A stretch of 64,000 nucleotides of DNA from Hoyosella levis (lineage in GTDB: Bacteria > Actinomycetota > Actinomycetes > Mycobacteriales > Mycobacteriaceae), in assembly GCF_026008515.1 (NCBI RefSeq), contig NZ_BQYM01000005.1, forward strand, positions 1-64,000, in the 5' to 3' direction. Every line of letters begins with the position of its first letter. Position 1 is the first letter of the stretch. Made by a program: the position numbers and the translations under genes. The notes beneath the pieces were generated by a model that did not search any database, was not told the origin of the DNA, and saw only the letters and a program-made list of their open reading frames with translations. Below are positions 45,178 to 54,724 of this stretch, in pieces.

Positions 45178-45891
45178 TCAGCGGATGGTGAGCAACGCCG
45201 CAAGCGGCCGGAATGGCTGAAGCCAGGCGCCCTCGTCGGGCAGAGACTCGAGGCTGACCCGCGGCAACGGCTCGCGGAACACCCCGGTGATGTCCTCGAG
45301 GTCGACGAACTGCAGCAGGGTCGAGGCCACGGCCCAGCTCGCGTGCTCGCGGAACCCGATGACCTGCACCGGCACGTCATCCTCGGCGAGCTCCTCGAGC
45401 GGCTCCCGGAACGCCTGGCCATCCGCGGACGCGACCATGAGCCCGGCGAGTCCATCGGTGGCGTGGCGCATCTCGATGTGATCGAGCATGTCCGCATCGA
45501 CATCGCTATCATCGTCGATCTTGGGCTTGGCGAAGACCGCGAAACCAACGTTGCGCAGTGCTTCCACCCAGGGGCGCACCACGTCCGCGCTGCCAGGGGC
45601 GATATTGGTGAACACGGTCGCCTCGGGCTCGAGCGACCCGGCGGGGGCGCCGGTGCTGCGCTCGATCTCGGCGGTGCGCTGCAGCAACCACCGGCCCAGG
45701 GCGTCGAAGCGTGGGCGGTACGCGGCGGTGGGGCGGCCACCGAGGATGGCGCCGAGCCCCATATCGAGGTTGGGGGCATCCCAGACAAGGAGCACGCGAC
45801 GGCGACGGCCGCCCCCGCTAGGGCCGGCAGGGCCGCCCGCGTGGCTGGCAGTCTCGTCGTTGCTGAGGCTCATCGTGGAAGCTTCCCCCAT
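45178..45891 (-). CDS. NYN-domain (PIN-like) putative RNase, Rv0207c-like
   Basis: A 237-residue protein. Conserved acidic residues of the PIN/NYN nuclease fold appear in LLVWDAPNLDMGL near residue 35, DDDSDVDADMLDHI near 130 and GLMVASADGQAF near 150. An Ala/Gly-rich basic N-terminus precedes the domain. It overlaps trmB by 22 bases and lies 77 bases before mmpL3, as in M. tuberculosis. RNA or tRNA processing is the likely role. Positions 45101-45177 hold no other feature. Confidence 0.82.
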   Translation of the reverse strand: MGEASTMSLSNDETASHAGGPAGPSGGGRRRRVLLVWDAPNLDMGLGAILGGRPTAAYRPRFDALGRWLLQRTAEIERSTGAPAGSLEPEATVFTNIAPGSADVVRPWVEALRNVGFAVFAKPKIDDDSDVDADMLDHIEMRHATDGLAGLMVASADGQAFREPLEELAEDDVPVQVIGFREHASWAVASTLLQFVDLEDITGVFREPLPRVSLESLPDEGAWLQPFRPLAALLTIR

Positions 45892-46643
45892 GCGAAGTCG
45901 GATATGGAGTTACCGATGCGGGCCGCCCGGCCCTCGAACTTGGTCTCCGGGCGGACACTGCTCATCGGCCACGGCCAGGTGACCGGGCCGAGCAGCGGCT
46001 CAGCGTTGCCGGATTCCTCGATGAACCCAGCGTACTCGGCATGATCGGTCGCGACGTGCACGACCCCGCCCGGCCGCAGCCGCGTTGCCATCAGGTGGAA
46101 CATCGCTGTGGTGAGCAGCCGGCGCTTGTGGTGGCGCTTCTTCGGCCACGGATCGGGGAAGAACACGCGGAAGCCATCGACGCCCTCCGGCGCGAGCATG
46201 TCCTCGAGGATCGACACGGCATCGCCGCGCAGCACCCGGATATTGGTGATGCCGTTATCCTCGATGAGCTGCAGCAGCTTCGCTAGGCCTGGCTTGTACA
46301 CATCAATGGCGACGAGGTTGATCCCCGGCTCGGCGAGCGCCATCTCGGCGGTCGCGGTGCCCGTGCCGCAGCCGATCTCGACCACGAGGGGCGCTTCCCT
46401 GCCGAACCACTCGGTCGCATCGAGCGGGGCATCGCTGGCGTCCCGGCCGAGAACGCCCCATTGGCGGTCCCACACATCCTGGCGGGTCGGCTTGAGCACA
46501 CCGGTGCGGGTGCGGAAGCTCGTGATCCGCGGGTGGGCGGGCGCATCGGCCTGGTCGGCAGCAGCACTGGCAGCGCTCTCGTCGGGACCGGTGGCGGGCT
46601 CGGGCGTGGACGGGGACTGGTGGGGGAGGGAATCACTCGGCAC
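45870..46643 (-). CDS. trmB: tRNA (guanine-N7-)-methyltransferase
   Basis: A 257-residue enzyme that adds the m7G46 mark to tRNA. The SAM motif VEIGCGTGTATAEMA is near residue 88, the FPDPWPKKRHHKRRL motif, with catalytic Asp and basic residues for tRNA, near residue 160, and GGVVHVATDHAEYA near residue 195. An unstructured Ser/Ala/Pro-rich N-terminal ~40 residues is usual in this order. The start is GTG 46643 after AGGGAC. Confidence 0.92.
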   Translation of the reverse strand: MPSDSLPHQSPSTPEPATGPDESAASAAADQADAPAHPRITSFRTRTGVLKPTRQDVWDRQWGVLGRDASDAPLDATEWFGREAPLVVEIGCGTGTATAEMALAEPGINLVAIDVYKPGLAKLLQLIEDNGITNIRVLRGDAVSILEDMLAPEGVDGFRVFFPDPWPKKRHHKRRLLTTAMFHLMATRLRPGGVVHVATDHAEYAGFIEESGNAEPLLGPVTWPWPMSSVRPETKFEGRAARIGNSISDFAWGKLPR

Positions 46644-46777
46644 GTCCCTATCGTCCCTGATGCGGCGCGAAACACCATCATGGGGCCGCCGGGATGGGCT
46701 GCCGCGCCCTAGGTGATTGGCGATGCCCGGTGCGCCCGGCCACACTAGTACCGGGGAGATCGCTCGAGGGGGGCAAT

Positions 46778-47782
46778 ATGGGGGAGCAGCAGCTCGTGCT
46801 TGGTGCGGGGCTGGTCCGGATCATCGGCATGCCAGGTTCCGGGGTGTCGACGCTGGCGGCGGAGATCGCCTCCTGGTGGCCGGGACCAGCACCGGCCGGG
46901 GGAGAGTGGCTCGAGGTGATCGAGGGCCGGATCGCCCTGGCCGGCACGATCGAGTGGGACGGCCCGACCCCCGCGCCGCGCGGAGTAGTGGTGCAGGTGC
47001 TCGGGCAGCGATCGCGGCCAGAGGACCATGCGGCACTCGACGCGCTGCCGCGCGCCCATCATCCACACAGCCACGAGTGCCGCGGCGAGGAATCATGCGC
47101 GCGGGTCATCGCCGTGCGCGCGCGAGCCGATCTGTGGCTGCCCCCGCACCGGGGATCGGACGAGGATTCGCGTGTTTCGGCGCGTCACCACGCTGGTTCC
47201 GCCGATCGTGATCCCACAATGGACGTGGTTGCCCTCAGCGCGCTCCACGCCCGGGCGCCGCGCGTGCTCACGCTTGCAGACCTCGAGTCCCTGCGGGCGC
47301 TCGCCAGCGCATCGGCGCACGGCATGGAGGCGTACTGGCTCGCCGGCGACTTGTTCGTCCGGGGAGCGACCGCTATCGAGGCCGCGCAGCGGCAGCGCCT
47401 GCTAGAGGTGCTCGACCTGACGGGCATCAGGATCGCGGTGGACGCGCTGCGGGCCAACGAGTCCCTGGCGCTCGACGAATTGGGAGGGCTGATGCAGCAA
47501 CACAGCGGGATCGGTGCATTGCGGGAGCGGCTCGCGCACGCCCTGTGGCGCGAGTCGGTGATGCGCGCCGGCGATGCGCGGCTCGATGGCGCCGACGCCG
47601 CGGCAAGGGGCCTCGACGTTCCGTGGAGCCCGATCCCGGGGGACGGGGATCGGGCCACGCTGATCGAGCATGCCGCCCGCGCCCGGGCACGGGCCCGGAC
47701 CGCCACGAGCCCACGCTCGGCCCGGGCATCGCTCGCCGAGTACCAGCACATCGTCCGGATCGCGCAGGGATGCGCGCAGTGA
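46778..47782 (+). CDS. Rv0209-like protein with degenerate P-loop
   Basis: A 334-residue soluble protein starting at ATG 46778 after GAGGGGGG. Residues 15-25 (IGMPGSGVST) look like a Walker A loop in which the essential Lys is Val23. A ~60-residue segment holds HxHxC/His-rich residues (HHPHSHECRGEESC). The second half is helical. The stop overlaps the next gene (GTGA). Position next to trmB and the dynamin-like gene matches Rv0209. It may be a non-hydrolysing partner of that protein. No function is recognised. Confidence 0.62.
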   Translation: MGEQQLVLGAGLVRIIGMPGSGVSTLAAEIASWWPGPAPAGGEWLEVIEGRIALAGTIEWDGPTPAPRGVVVQVLGQRSRPEDHAALDALPRAHHPHSHECRGEESCARVIAVRARADLWLPPHRGSDEDSRVSARHHAGSADRDPTMDVVALSALHARAPRVLTLADLESLRALASASAHGMEAYWLAGDLFVRGATAIEAAQRQRLLEVLDLTGIRIAVDALRANESLALDELGGLMQQHSGIGALRERLAHALWRESVMRAGDARLDGADAAARGLDVPWSPIPGDGDRATLIEHAARARARARTATSPRSARASLAEYQHIVRIAQGCAQ

Positions 47783-49413
47783 GCACCAACGAGGCTGTCC
47801 GCGCGGCCATCCAGGACAACGTCGCCGCGCGCATGCTCGCCGATGACCTGCACCGCACGCTCGCCGCCCACGAGCCCGGCTCCGCGGCCGAGCTCTCGGA
47901 ACTGCGCGCCATCCGCGCCCCGCGCACCCGCGAGATCATCGACATCGTGGTGATCGGGTCCGGGGACCTGGGCCGCAACGGCCTCGTCGAGGCGCTCAAT
48001 GCCACCGATGCCACGGGCAGCGTGCGCTACCTGGAGCGGGACCTCGAGCAAGGCTACGACGACAGCGTGACGATCCCCGTGGCGCTCATGGTGTTCGACG
48101 CCGCCGGGCCCATTGGCAGCACCGAGCTCGCCGAGCTTCGCGCCCTCGCGCATGGTGTCGACCAGGTTGTCTTCGCCATCACCAAGACCGATATGCACAC
48201 CAACTGGCGGCAGGTCCGTGATCGCGACGCCCAGCTGCTATCGATCCACACGCCGCGCTTCACCGGCGCCGAGATCCATCCGGTGGCCACGCCGCTCGTG
48301 CACGCCGCCAATGACCGGCGCGATACCGATCCCGAGGCTGCCCGCTCGCTCGCTGATTCCGCCGGGATCGATGCCCTGCACGCCGCGGTGCTCGCGCGCG
48401 TCCCCGCGCCGCGGACCGACTATGTCGCCCGCAATGTGCTGTGGTCAATGGTCGGGGCATTGCAGGACGCGCAGGCCGCGCGCCAGCGCATCGGACGCGA
48501 CATCCAGAACAATCCCGAGATCAACCGGCTGCACCGCGTGCGCGCCGAGCTGCTGCGCACCCGCGGCGCGGGCCGCACCGAGGACCTGACAACCGTGCGC
48601 GCCGACATCCAGCGGGCCCGCGTCGACCTCGGGCATGAGGTCACCGGATGGGCGAGCAGCACCGCGGCGCTCGCGCGGAACGAGATCGACGCGCTCGACG
48701 GCCGCGCCCTCGCCGACTATCCGGCCCGCATCAGGAAGCTCGCGCGGGCCGGGCGGGAGCAGAACCAGGCCCGGATCACCGAGCGCGCGACCGAGCTGTT
48801 CGCCAGCCGTTCCCGGCCCGTGCCCGAACAGGTCACGGACAGCACGGCGCGGCAGGCCACGGAAACGGGCACGGGCAGCATTCAGCCCGCGGCCGAAGCG
48901 CCCGACATCATGCCCCGGCGCGGGCCCGAGGACTATGTCGTTGCCGTCCTCGGTGCCTCCGCGGGGCTGGGCCTCGGTCGTCTCTTCCTCGGGCCGCTCG
49001 CTCTCATGCCCGTGGTCGACATGATCGCCATCCCCCTGACGCTGCTGCTCGGTGTCGTCGTGGCGCTGTGGATGCTGCGGGTGCGCCGCCACGTGGTCGC
49101 CCGCGGCCGCCTGCGCGAATGGACGGCCACGCAGATCAGCCAGGCGCGTGCGCTGATGGAGCGCGAGGTCGCCACCAGGCTCGTCACCGCCGAGCAGCAC
49201 CTCGTGACCGCCACCAACGAGGCGCACGACCGGCGGATCGCGGGCACCGACGAGGACATCGCCGAGCACGAGGCAAGCCTGAGGATGCTCACCGCGCGCC
49301 GGGATGACCGGCTCGCCGAGCTGACCAGCGAGATCAACGACATGAACCGGGCCATCGACCGGGCCATCGCATTCCTGCGCGGCCCCGATGAGCAAGCGGA
49401 ACAGGCCGGATAG
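47779..49413 (+). CDS. Dynamin-like/GTPase-fold membrane protein, Rv0210-like
   Basis: A 544-residue protein. GTG 47779 overlaps the preceding stop and has AGGGA eight bases upstream. A GTPase-like fold at the start has Walker A GSGDLGRN (60-67), where Lys and Ser/Thr are replaced by Arg and Asn, while the TKxD base-recognition motif (ITKTD) is present near residue 137. Coiled coils follow, then two adjacent membrane helices near 395-440 and a final coiled coil. The layout resembles bacterial dynamin-like proteins. GTP hydrolysis is doubtful. It may remodel membranes together with its coupled partner (inference). Confidence 0.62.
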   Translation: MSTNEAVRAAIQDNVAARMLADDLHRTLAAHEPGSAAELSELRAIRAPRTREIIDIVVIGSGDLGRNGLVEALNATDATGSVRYLERDLEQGYDDSVTIPVALMVFDAAGPIGSTELAELRALAHGVDQVVFAITKTDMHTNWRQVRDRDAQLLSIHTPRFTGAEIHPVATPLVHAANDRRDTDPEAARSLADSAGIDALHAAVLARVPAPRTDYVARNVLWSMVGALQDAQAARQRIGRDIQNNPEINRLHRVRAELLRTRGAGRTEDLTTVRADIQRARVDLGHEVTGWASSTAALARNEIDALDGRALADYPARIRKLARAGREQNQARITERATELFASRSRPVPEQVTDSTARQATETGTGSIQPAAEAPDIMPRRGPEDYVVAVLGASAGLGLGRLFLGPLALMPVVDMIAIPLTLLLGVVVALWMLRVRRHVVARGRLREWTATQISQARALMEREVATRLVTAEQHLVTATNEAHDRRIAGTDEDIAEHEASLRMLTARRDDRLAELTSEINDMNRAIDRAIAFLRGPDEQAEQAG

Positions 49414-49429
49414 CCCTAACGTTGGGAGG

Positions 49430-50812
49430 GTGAAGACCCGCACCCTGCTCCTGCTCGGCGCAAACGGCGATCTTGCCCACCGGCTGCTCCTGCCCGGCCT
49501 GCGCAGCCTGCTCGACGCCGAGCCTGGCCTCGATGTGCGCCTCATCGGGGCGGGCCGCAAGGACCTCCCGGACGGGGACTGGAAGCGTTCCCTCGAGAAG
49601 ACCCTGCGAATCGATGACGGGAACGCCGCGGACGGCGAGAGCGCCCGGCTGCGCGGGGTCATCGAGGGCTCGCGCTACCTGCGGGCCGATGTCGCGGATG
49701 CCACGGACCTGCAGCGGCTGATCGAATCCTGCCCGACCGCGCCCGCCGTGTACTTCGCCCTGCCGCCGGCCGTGACCATCGCGGCCTGCGAGGCCATGCG
49801 CGGCCTCGAGCTGCCGCCTGGCACCGTGCTGGCGCTCGAGAAGCCATTCGGCACGAGCGTGGCTACCGCCCGGCAGCTCAACGAGTTGCTCGCGACCCTC
49901 CTCCCCGAGGAGCAGGTGTATCGGGTCGATCACTTCCTCGGCAAGTCCACCGTGCTCAACCTGCTCGGCCTGCGGTTCGCCAATCGCATCTTCGAGCCGG
50001 TGTGGAACAGCACCTCGATCGATCACGTCGAGATCGTCTATGACGAGAAGCTCGGCCTCGAGCAACGGGCGGGCTACTACGACCATGCCGGCGCGCTGTC
50101 GGACATGATCCAGAGCCACTTGCTGCTCGTGCTCGCGCTGGTGTGCATCGAGCCACCGTCCGGGCTCGATGCCGACGACCTGCGGGGCGAGATGGCGCAG
50201 GTGCTGCGGGCCACCAGGCCCTTCGGGGGCGATCCGGCAGGGGCATCGCGCCGCGCCAGGTACACCGCCGGGACCATCGAGGGGCGCGAGTTCCGCGGCT
50301 ACGCCGAGGAGGATGGTGTCGATCCAGGCCGGGGCACCGAGACGCTCGCGGAGGTGACTGTCGGGGTGGAGAACTGGCGGTGGTCCGGGGTGCCGTTCAC
50401 CCTGCGGTCCGGCAAGGCGCTCGGCGATGCCCGCAAGGAGATCATCATCACGTTCAAGCCGGTGCCGCACCTGCCTACGGGGTTCCTGGGCTGCGCGACT
50501 CCGCCACGGCTGCGGATCATACTGGGCCCGGACTGCCTGCACCTCGATCTGAACATCAATGGTGCTGGCGACCCCTTCACGCTCGAGCCCGTGACCCTCT
50601 CGGCCGAGTTCGCGAAGGGGGACATGACGCCCTACGGCGAGGTCCTCGGCGGCATCCTCGACGGGGATTCCCTGCTATCGATCCGCGGCGATGTGGCCGA
50701 GCAATGCTGGCGCGTCATCGAGCCGGTGCAGCAGGCATGGCGGGATGGCGCTGTGCCGCTCGAGGAGTATCCGGCGGGGACGCCGGGCCCCGCCGGGTGG
50801 CGTCCGCGCTGA
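49430..50812 (+). CDS. zwf: Glucose-6-phosphate dehydrogenase family protein
   Basis: A 460-residue enzyme oxidising glucose-6-phosphate to 6-phosphogluconolactone with NAD(P)+. GANGDLAHRLLLPGL near the start is the nucleotide loop, EKPFG near residue 137 and RVDHFLGKSTVLN near residue 164 the substrate site, with a catalytic-type His in DMIQSHLL. It is slightly shorter than E. coli Zwf. No opcA or 6PGL gene is adjacent, so it may be a second, stand-alone isoform. GTG 49430 is the assumed start. Confidence 0.82.
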   Translation: MKTRTLLLLGANGDLAHRLLLPGLRSLLDAEPGLDVRLIGAGRKDLPDGDWKRSLEKTLRIDDGNAADGESARLRGVIEGSRYLRADVADATDLQRLIESCPTAPAVYFALPPAVTIAACEAMRGLELPPGTVLALEKPFGTSVATARQLNELLATLLPEEQVYRVDHFLGKSTVLNLLGLRFANRIFEPVWNSTSIDHVEIVYDEKLGLEQRAGYYDHAGALSDMIQSHLLLVLALVCIEPPSGLDADDLRGEMAQVLRATRPFGGDPAGASRRARYTAGTIEGREFRGYAEEDGVDPGRGTETLAEVTVGVENWRWSGVPFTLRSGKALGDARKEIIITFKPVPHLPTGFLGCATPPRLRIILGPDCLHLDLNINGAGDPFTLEPVTLSAEFAKGDMTPYGEVLGGILDGDSLLSIRGDVAEQCWRVIEPVQQAWRDGAVPLEEYPAGTPGPAGWRPR

Positions 50813-50908
50813 ATCCACGGGATTTCTTCGCCGGAGGGGAACCAAACGAGGTCATCATGCGTCCAAGCCAGTGCGGGAGATCCCAGTGCGATGAGGAGGG
50901 CAGGCGCT

Positions 50909-51235
50909 ATGTGGACACCGGATGAGCTCGCGGGTGGTGGATGCCTCGGCGACCTGCTGGGGGAGCGGGAGGGGAGCGTCGGCGTGTCGCCGGAGCTGTG
51001 CAGGCCCGAGCTGCTGAACCCCTCGCTGGACCTCGATGGTGATGGAATCCACGACAGCGCTCGCTTGCTCGTGGGCGAAAGCGTGATCGTGGCCACGGAT
51101 TACTCGGCGGATGGGTACATTGACACCGTTGCTAGCTTCGATGCTGACGGCACGTACGCGGTGTGGAATGTGACGAAACCGGCAGCTAGTGAAGGTGAAC
51201 AGTGGCAGATCAACGATGAGGGGCTGCTAGCCTAG
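50909..51235 (+). CDS. Small DxDxDG-containing protein of unknown function
   Basis: A 108-residue protein starting at ATG 50909, eight bases after GAGGAGGG. LDLDGDGIHDS near residue 43 has the spacing of a calcium-binding loop, and DYSADGYID and SFDADGTY follow as imperfect copies. This recalls DUF6802-type secreted or surface proteins, but no signal peptide is present. Its role is unknown. It lies between zwf and pckG. Confidence 0.6.
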   Translation: MWTPDELAGGGCLGDLLGEREGSVGVSPELCRPELLNPSLDLDGDGIHDSARLLVGESVIVATDYSADGYIDTVASFDADGTYAVWNVTKPAASEGEQWQINDEGLLA

Positions 51236-51399
51236 GGGCGAAGTGCTGCATCAGTGCTCGACCGTGAGCGCGCGGTGGGCCGATGCTGCGGATCCGCTCT
51301 CACAAAGGGCTGGCTGGGTTCGTCGCGGTGGTTCCGTGCGGCACTCGCAGTGGCCAGAGGCGCACAACCCCTCGCGTCGGCGCTAACCTGTTTATTAGG

Positions 51400-51449
51400 A
51401 CACCAGGTGTTTGCATTTTCGGTCGACCGGAATCAGCATGTGCTTCCGG
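51400..51449 (+). promoter_or_regulatory. Candidate operator region upstream of pckG
   Basis: Within the 324-base gap before pckG, the palindrome ACACC-A-GGTGT (51400-51410) and the inverted repeat CCGGAA/TTCCGG (51427-51432 and 51444-51449) lie in the most AT-rich part. This is a natural site for a GntR-like or other regulator of gluconeogenesis. No definite promoter hexamers could be fixed. The remainder of 51236-51559 shows nothing else. Confidence 0.35.
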
Positions 51450-51559
51450 TTGTTCGTAACAGTGCAGGTACCGAACTGAGTGGATGCGGCAAGGCTCGCT
51501 CATCCCGGCCGCCCGGCCCGGGACGCGAGCCGCGACCGGTCCCATACCAGGAGAGGCTG

Positions 51560-53392
51560 ATGACAGCAGCGACCATTCCAGGGCTGAACGGAACGGGCGA
51601 CACGGTTCCGACGAAGCATGCAGAACTTCTCGCGTGGGTGCAAGAAGTCGCCGAGCTCACCCAGCCGGATCGCGTCGTGTTCGCCGACGGTTCCGATGCC
51701 GAGTGGGAGCGACTCACCGATCAGCTGGTAGAGGCCGGGACCTTCACCCGCCTGAACGAGGAGAAGCTGCACAACTCGTTCCTGGCACAGTCCGATCCAT
51801 CCGACGTTGCCCGCGTGGAATCGCGCACCTACATCTGCAGCGAGCGCGAGGAGGACGCCGGGCCCACCAATAACTGGATGGCGCCCGACGAGATGCGCCG
51901 CACGATGACCGAGCTCTACCGGGGCTGCATGCGGGGCCGCACCATGTTCGTGGTGCCCTTCTGCATGGGGCCGCTGGGCTCCGATGATCCCAAGCTCGGC
52001 GTCGAGATCACCGATTCCGAGTATGTCGTGGTCTCCATGCGCGTGATGACCCGCATGGGCAGTGCCGTCATGGACCTGCTCGGCGAGGATCGTCCCTTCG
52101 TCAAGGCCCTGCACTCGGTGGGCGCGCCTCTCGAGCCGGGCCAGGACGACGTGCCGTGGCCCTGCAACGACACCAAGTACATCACTCACTTCCCCGAGGC
52201 CCGCGAGATCTGGTCCTTCGGCTCGGGCTACGGCGGCAACGCGCTGCTCGGCAAGAAGTGCTACGCGCTGCGCATCGCTTCCGCCATGGCCCACGACGAG
52301 GGCTGGCTGGCCGAGCACATGCTCATCCTCAAGCTCATCTCGCCCGAGGACAAGGTCTACTACATCGCGGCAGCGTTCCCGAGCGCCTGCGGCAAGACGA
52401 ACCTCGCGATGATCCACCCGACCGTGCCGGGCTGGCGCGCCGAGACGCTGGGCGATGACATCGCTTGGATGCGCTTCGGCGAGGACGGGCGGCTCTACGC
52501 CGTCAACCCCGAGTTCGGCTTCTTCGGCGTGGCGCCGGGCACCAACTGGAGCTCCAACCCCACCGCCATGAAGACCATCGAGGCTGGCAACACCGTCTTC
52601 ACCAATGTCGCCAGGACCGATGATGGCGGAGCGTGGTGGGAGGATCTGGAGAACCAGCCCGATCACCTCATCGACTGGCTCGGCCAGGACTGGACGCCTG
52701 ACTCCGGGCGAAAGGCAGCGCACCCGAACTCGCGGTACTGCACCCCGATGTCGCAGTGCCCGACCCTCGCTCCCGAATGGGACGATCCGCAGGGCGTGCC
52801 GATCTCCGCGATCCTCTTCGGTGGTCGCCGCAAGAACACCGTGCCGCTGGTCAACCAGTCCTTCAACTGGAAGCACGGCGCATTCATGGGCGCGACCATG
52901 TCCTCCGAGCAGACCGCTGCCGCCGAGGGCCAGGTCGGCTCCGTCCGCCGCGATCCGATGGCCATGATCCCGTTCCTCGGCTACCACGTCGGTGACTACC
53001 TGCAGCACTGGATCGACATCGGCAAGAACTCCGACGAGACCAAGCTGCCGAAGATCTTCTACGTCAACTGGTTCCGCCGCGGCGACGACAAGCGGTTCCT
53101 CTGGCCAGGCTTCGGCGAGAACAGCCGGGTCCTCAAGTGGATCGTCGAGCGCATCGAGGGCACCGCGGACGCCCAGGCCACCCCGATCGGGTATGTGCCG
53201 ACGGCCGCTGACATCGACCTCGACGGCCTCGACGCCGACCGCGACGACGTCAACGAATCCCTCGCGGTCAACGTCGACGACTGGAAGGCCGAGATCCCGA
53301 TGATCGAGGAGTGGCTGCAGTTCGTCGGCGACAAGCTGCCGAGCGGCATCCGCGACGAGTTCGAGGCCCTCAAGGAGCGCCTCGACAGCTGA
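51560..53392 (+). CDS. pckG: Phosphoenolpyruvate carboxykinase (GTP)
   Basis: A 610-residue enzyme interconverting oxaloacetate and PEP with GTP/GDP; the main gluconeogenic step. Key features: substrate-loop EDAGPTNNW near residue 98, the kinase-1a P-loop [12 protein letters not shown] with reactive Cys277, the metal-binding GDDIAWM near residue 300, and the [14 protein letters not shown] and [12 protein letters not shown] segments. Normal length. ATG 51560 follows GGAGAGG. It is followed by a strong hairpin terminator. Confidence 0.97.
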   Translation: MTAATIPGLNGTGDTVPTKHAELLAWVQEVAELTQPDRVVFADGSDAEWERLTDQLVEAGTFTRLNEEKLHNSFLAQSDPSDVARVESRTYICSEREEDAGPTNNWMAPDEMRRTMTELYRGCMRGRTMFVVPFCMGPLGSDDPKLGVEITDSEYVVVSMRVMTRMGSAVMDLLGEDRPFVKALHSVGAPLEPGQDDVPWPCNDTKYITHFPEAREIWSFGSGYGGNALLGKKCYALRIASAMAHDEGWLAEHMLILKLISPEDKVYYIAAAFPSACGKTNLAMIHPTVPGWRAETLGDDIAWMRFGEDGRLYAVNPEFGFFGVAPGTNWSSNPTAMKTIEAGNTVFTNVARTDDGGAWWEDLENQPDHLIDWLGQDWTPDSGRKAAHPNSRYCTPMSQCPTLAPEWDDPQGVPISAILFGGRRKNTVPLVNQSFNWKHGAFMGATMSSEQTAAAEGQVGSVRRDPMAMIPFLGYHVGDYLQHWIDIGKNSDETKLPKIFYVNWFRRGDDKRFLWPGFGENSRVLKWIVERIEGTADAQATPIGYVPTAADIDLDGLDADRDDVNESLAVNVDDWKAEIPMIEEWLQFVGDKLPSGIRDEFEALKERLDS

Positions 53393-53416
53393 GCCGCGCA
53401 AGCGCGCATCACGCCC

Positions 53417-53454
53417 GGAAGGGGCCGGCCTGTTCGCGCAGGCCGGCCCCTTCC
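53417..53454 (+). terminator. Strong GC-rich hairpin terminator after pckG
   Basis: A perfect 16-base stem (GGAAGGGGCCGGCCTG and its complement) with a 6-base loop TTCGCG begins 24 bases after the stop codon. There is no long T run, which is usual for actinobacterial terminators. Confidence 0.85.
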
Positions 53455-53552
53455 GCATCCAGCTCCGCCGCGGGACGGTGAAACCGCTGCGCCAGGCCCG
53501 CGATCATGGGAACAATGGGGCTACCGGCAATCCCCGAGCTACAGGAGCACCC

Positions 53553-53768
53553 ATGGCAGACCACACCTATCGCGTCTCCGAGATCGTCGGAACCTCGCCG
53601 AACAGCATCGATGACGCCGTCAGCGGAGCTATCGGCCGGGCATCGCAGACCCTGCGCGGCCTCGACTGGTTCGAGGTCACCGAGATCCGCGGCCACATCG
53701 TCGACGGGGCCGTCGCCCACTACCAGGTCGGCCTGAAGGTCGGCTTCCGCCTCGACGACCCCAGCTAG
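53553..53768 (+). CDS. Dodecin
   Basis: A 71-residue flavin-binding protein that forms a hollow dodecamer and stores or buffers flavins. The pattern is typical: YRVSEIVGTSPNSIDDAVSG, the LRGLDWFEVTEIRG strand with the flavin-stacking Trp near residue 37, and a VDGAVAHYQVGLKVGFRL end. ATG 53553 follows AGGAG. Its stop overlaps the convergent methyltransferase gene by four bases. Confidence 0.92.
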   Translation: MADHTYRVSEIVGTSPNSIDDAVSGAIGRASQTLRGLDWFEVTEIRGHIVDGAVAHYQVGLKVGFRLDDPS

Positions 53769-54568
53769 GCCTGCTCGCGCTTGCGCAGCACCAGCACAAG
53801 ATTGCTGGTGATCACCTCTCGCAGCACCGGCACGCGCACCACCCACCATGACCACCACGGGTTGTAGCGCGGGAACGCGGACACGAGCTCCGCTGGTCCT
53901 CCAGGCGCGCTCGCGGCCTGGGCCCAGCGCAGCCCTGCCGCAGCGGTGATGGGGAACAGCGACACCCCGAACCGGTTCTTCGGCTCGTGGCCATGCCTGC
54001 GGCGATACCGGCGTGCCGCGAGCTCGCCGCCAAGGAAATGCCACTGGCCGGTCTCGTGCCCGCCGAACGGACCCCACCACAGCGTGTAGGACAGCACCAC
54101 CAGCCCGCCCGGACGGACAACCCGCACCATCTCGTCCGCCATCCGCCAGGGCGTGCCCACATGCTCGGCGACGTTCGAGGAGAAGCACACATCCACGCTG
54201 TCGCTGCGGAGGGGCAGCGCCATGCCCGAGCCGCGCACCGAGCCGGGAAGACGGATGCCTGCCGCGTGCATCTCCGACGCATCCGGCTCCACCGACACGT
54301 AGCGGGCACCAAGCTCGTCGAATGCATCAGAGAAGTACCCGGGGCCACCGCCCACGTCCAGTACGAGGCAACCGCTCAGGTCGCGGCCGGTAGCGCCGGC
54401 CTGCACCTCGGCGAGCATCAGTGCCGTATCGTCCGCGATCGCTCCGTAGAACCTCGCCGGGTCGGACTGCTCGAAGCGGAAGGCGCGCAGCAGCGACCAG
54501 GCGCGACCTAGCGAAGCGTGCCGGGCGAACGCGCGCGAGGCCGGCGAGGAAACAAAAAGAGGCGACAC
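53765..54568 (-). CDS. mtrP: MtrP-like methyltransferase, Rv0224c homologue
   Basis: A 267-residue class I methyltransferase. SAM loop LDVGGGPGYF is near residue 70, VEPD near 92, and SSNVAEHVGTP near residue 130. Length, position and direction correspond to Rv0224c and to corynebacterial MtrP, which is required for efficient trehalose mycolate transport (established knowledge as I recall it). GTG 54568 has no ribosome site; a -10-like TACGCT sits eight bases upstream, so it may be leaderless. Confidence 0.75.
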   Translation of the reverse strand: MSPLFVSSPASRAFARHASLGRAWSLLRAFRFEQSDPARFYGAIADDTALMLAEVQAGATGRDLSGCLVLDVGGGPGYFSDAFDELGARYVSVEPDASEMHAAGIRLPGSVRGSGMALPLRSDSVDVCFSSNVAEHVGTPWRMADEMVRVVRPGGLVVLSYTLWWGPFGGHETGQWHFLGGELAARRYRRRHGHEPKNRFGVSLFPITAAAGLRWAQAASAPGGPAELVSAFPRYNPWWSWWVVRVPVLREVITSNLVLVLRKREQA

Positions 54569-54724
54569 ATCGATACAGCGTAGTGACGATCACGGAACGG
54601 CACACCCTGGCCATTCGCGGTGGCAGGCAGCGGCACGCGCGTCTATCGTGTGGCAGAGCCCATCGCGGGCATGGCCCTGGCCGTGACCGCGATGGAGCGC
54701 TGGTCGAGGAGTTGGGAGCAACGC

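Noticed and set aside
51500-53458. A 652-codon minus-strand frame opposite pckG
   Set aside because: PEPCK motifs on the plus strand are unmistakable; the minus frame is a shadow.
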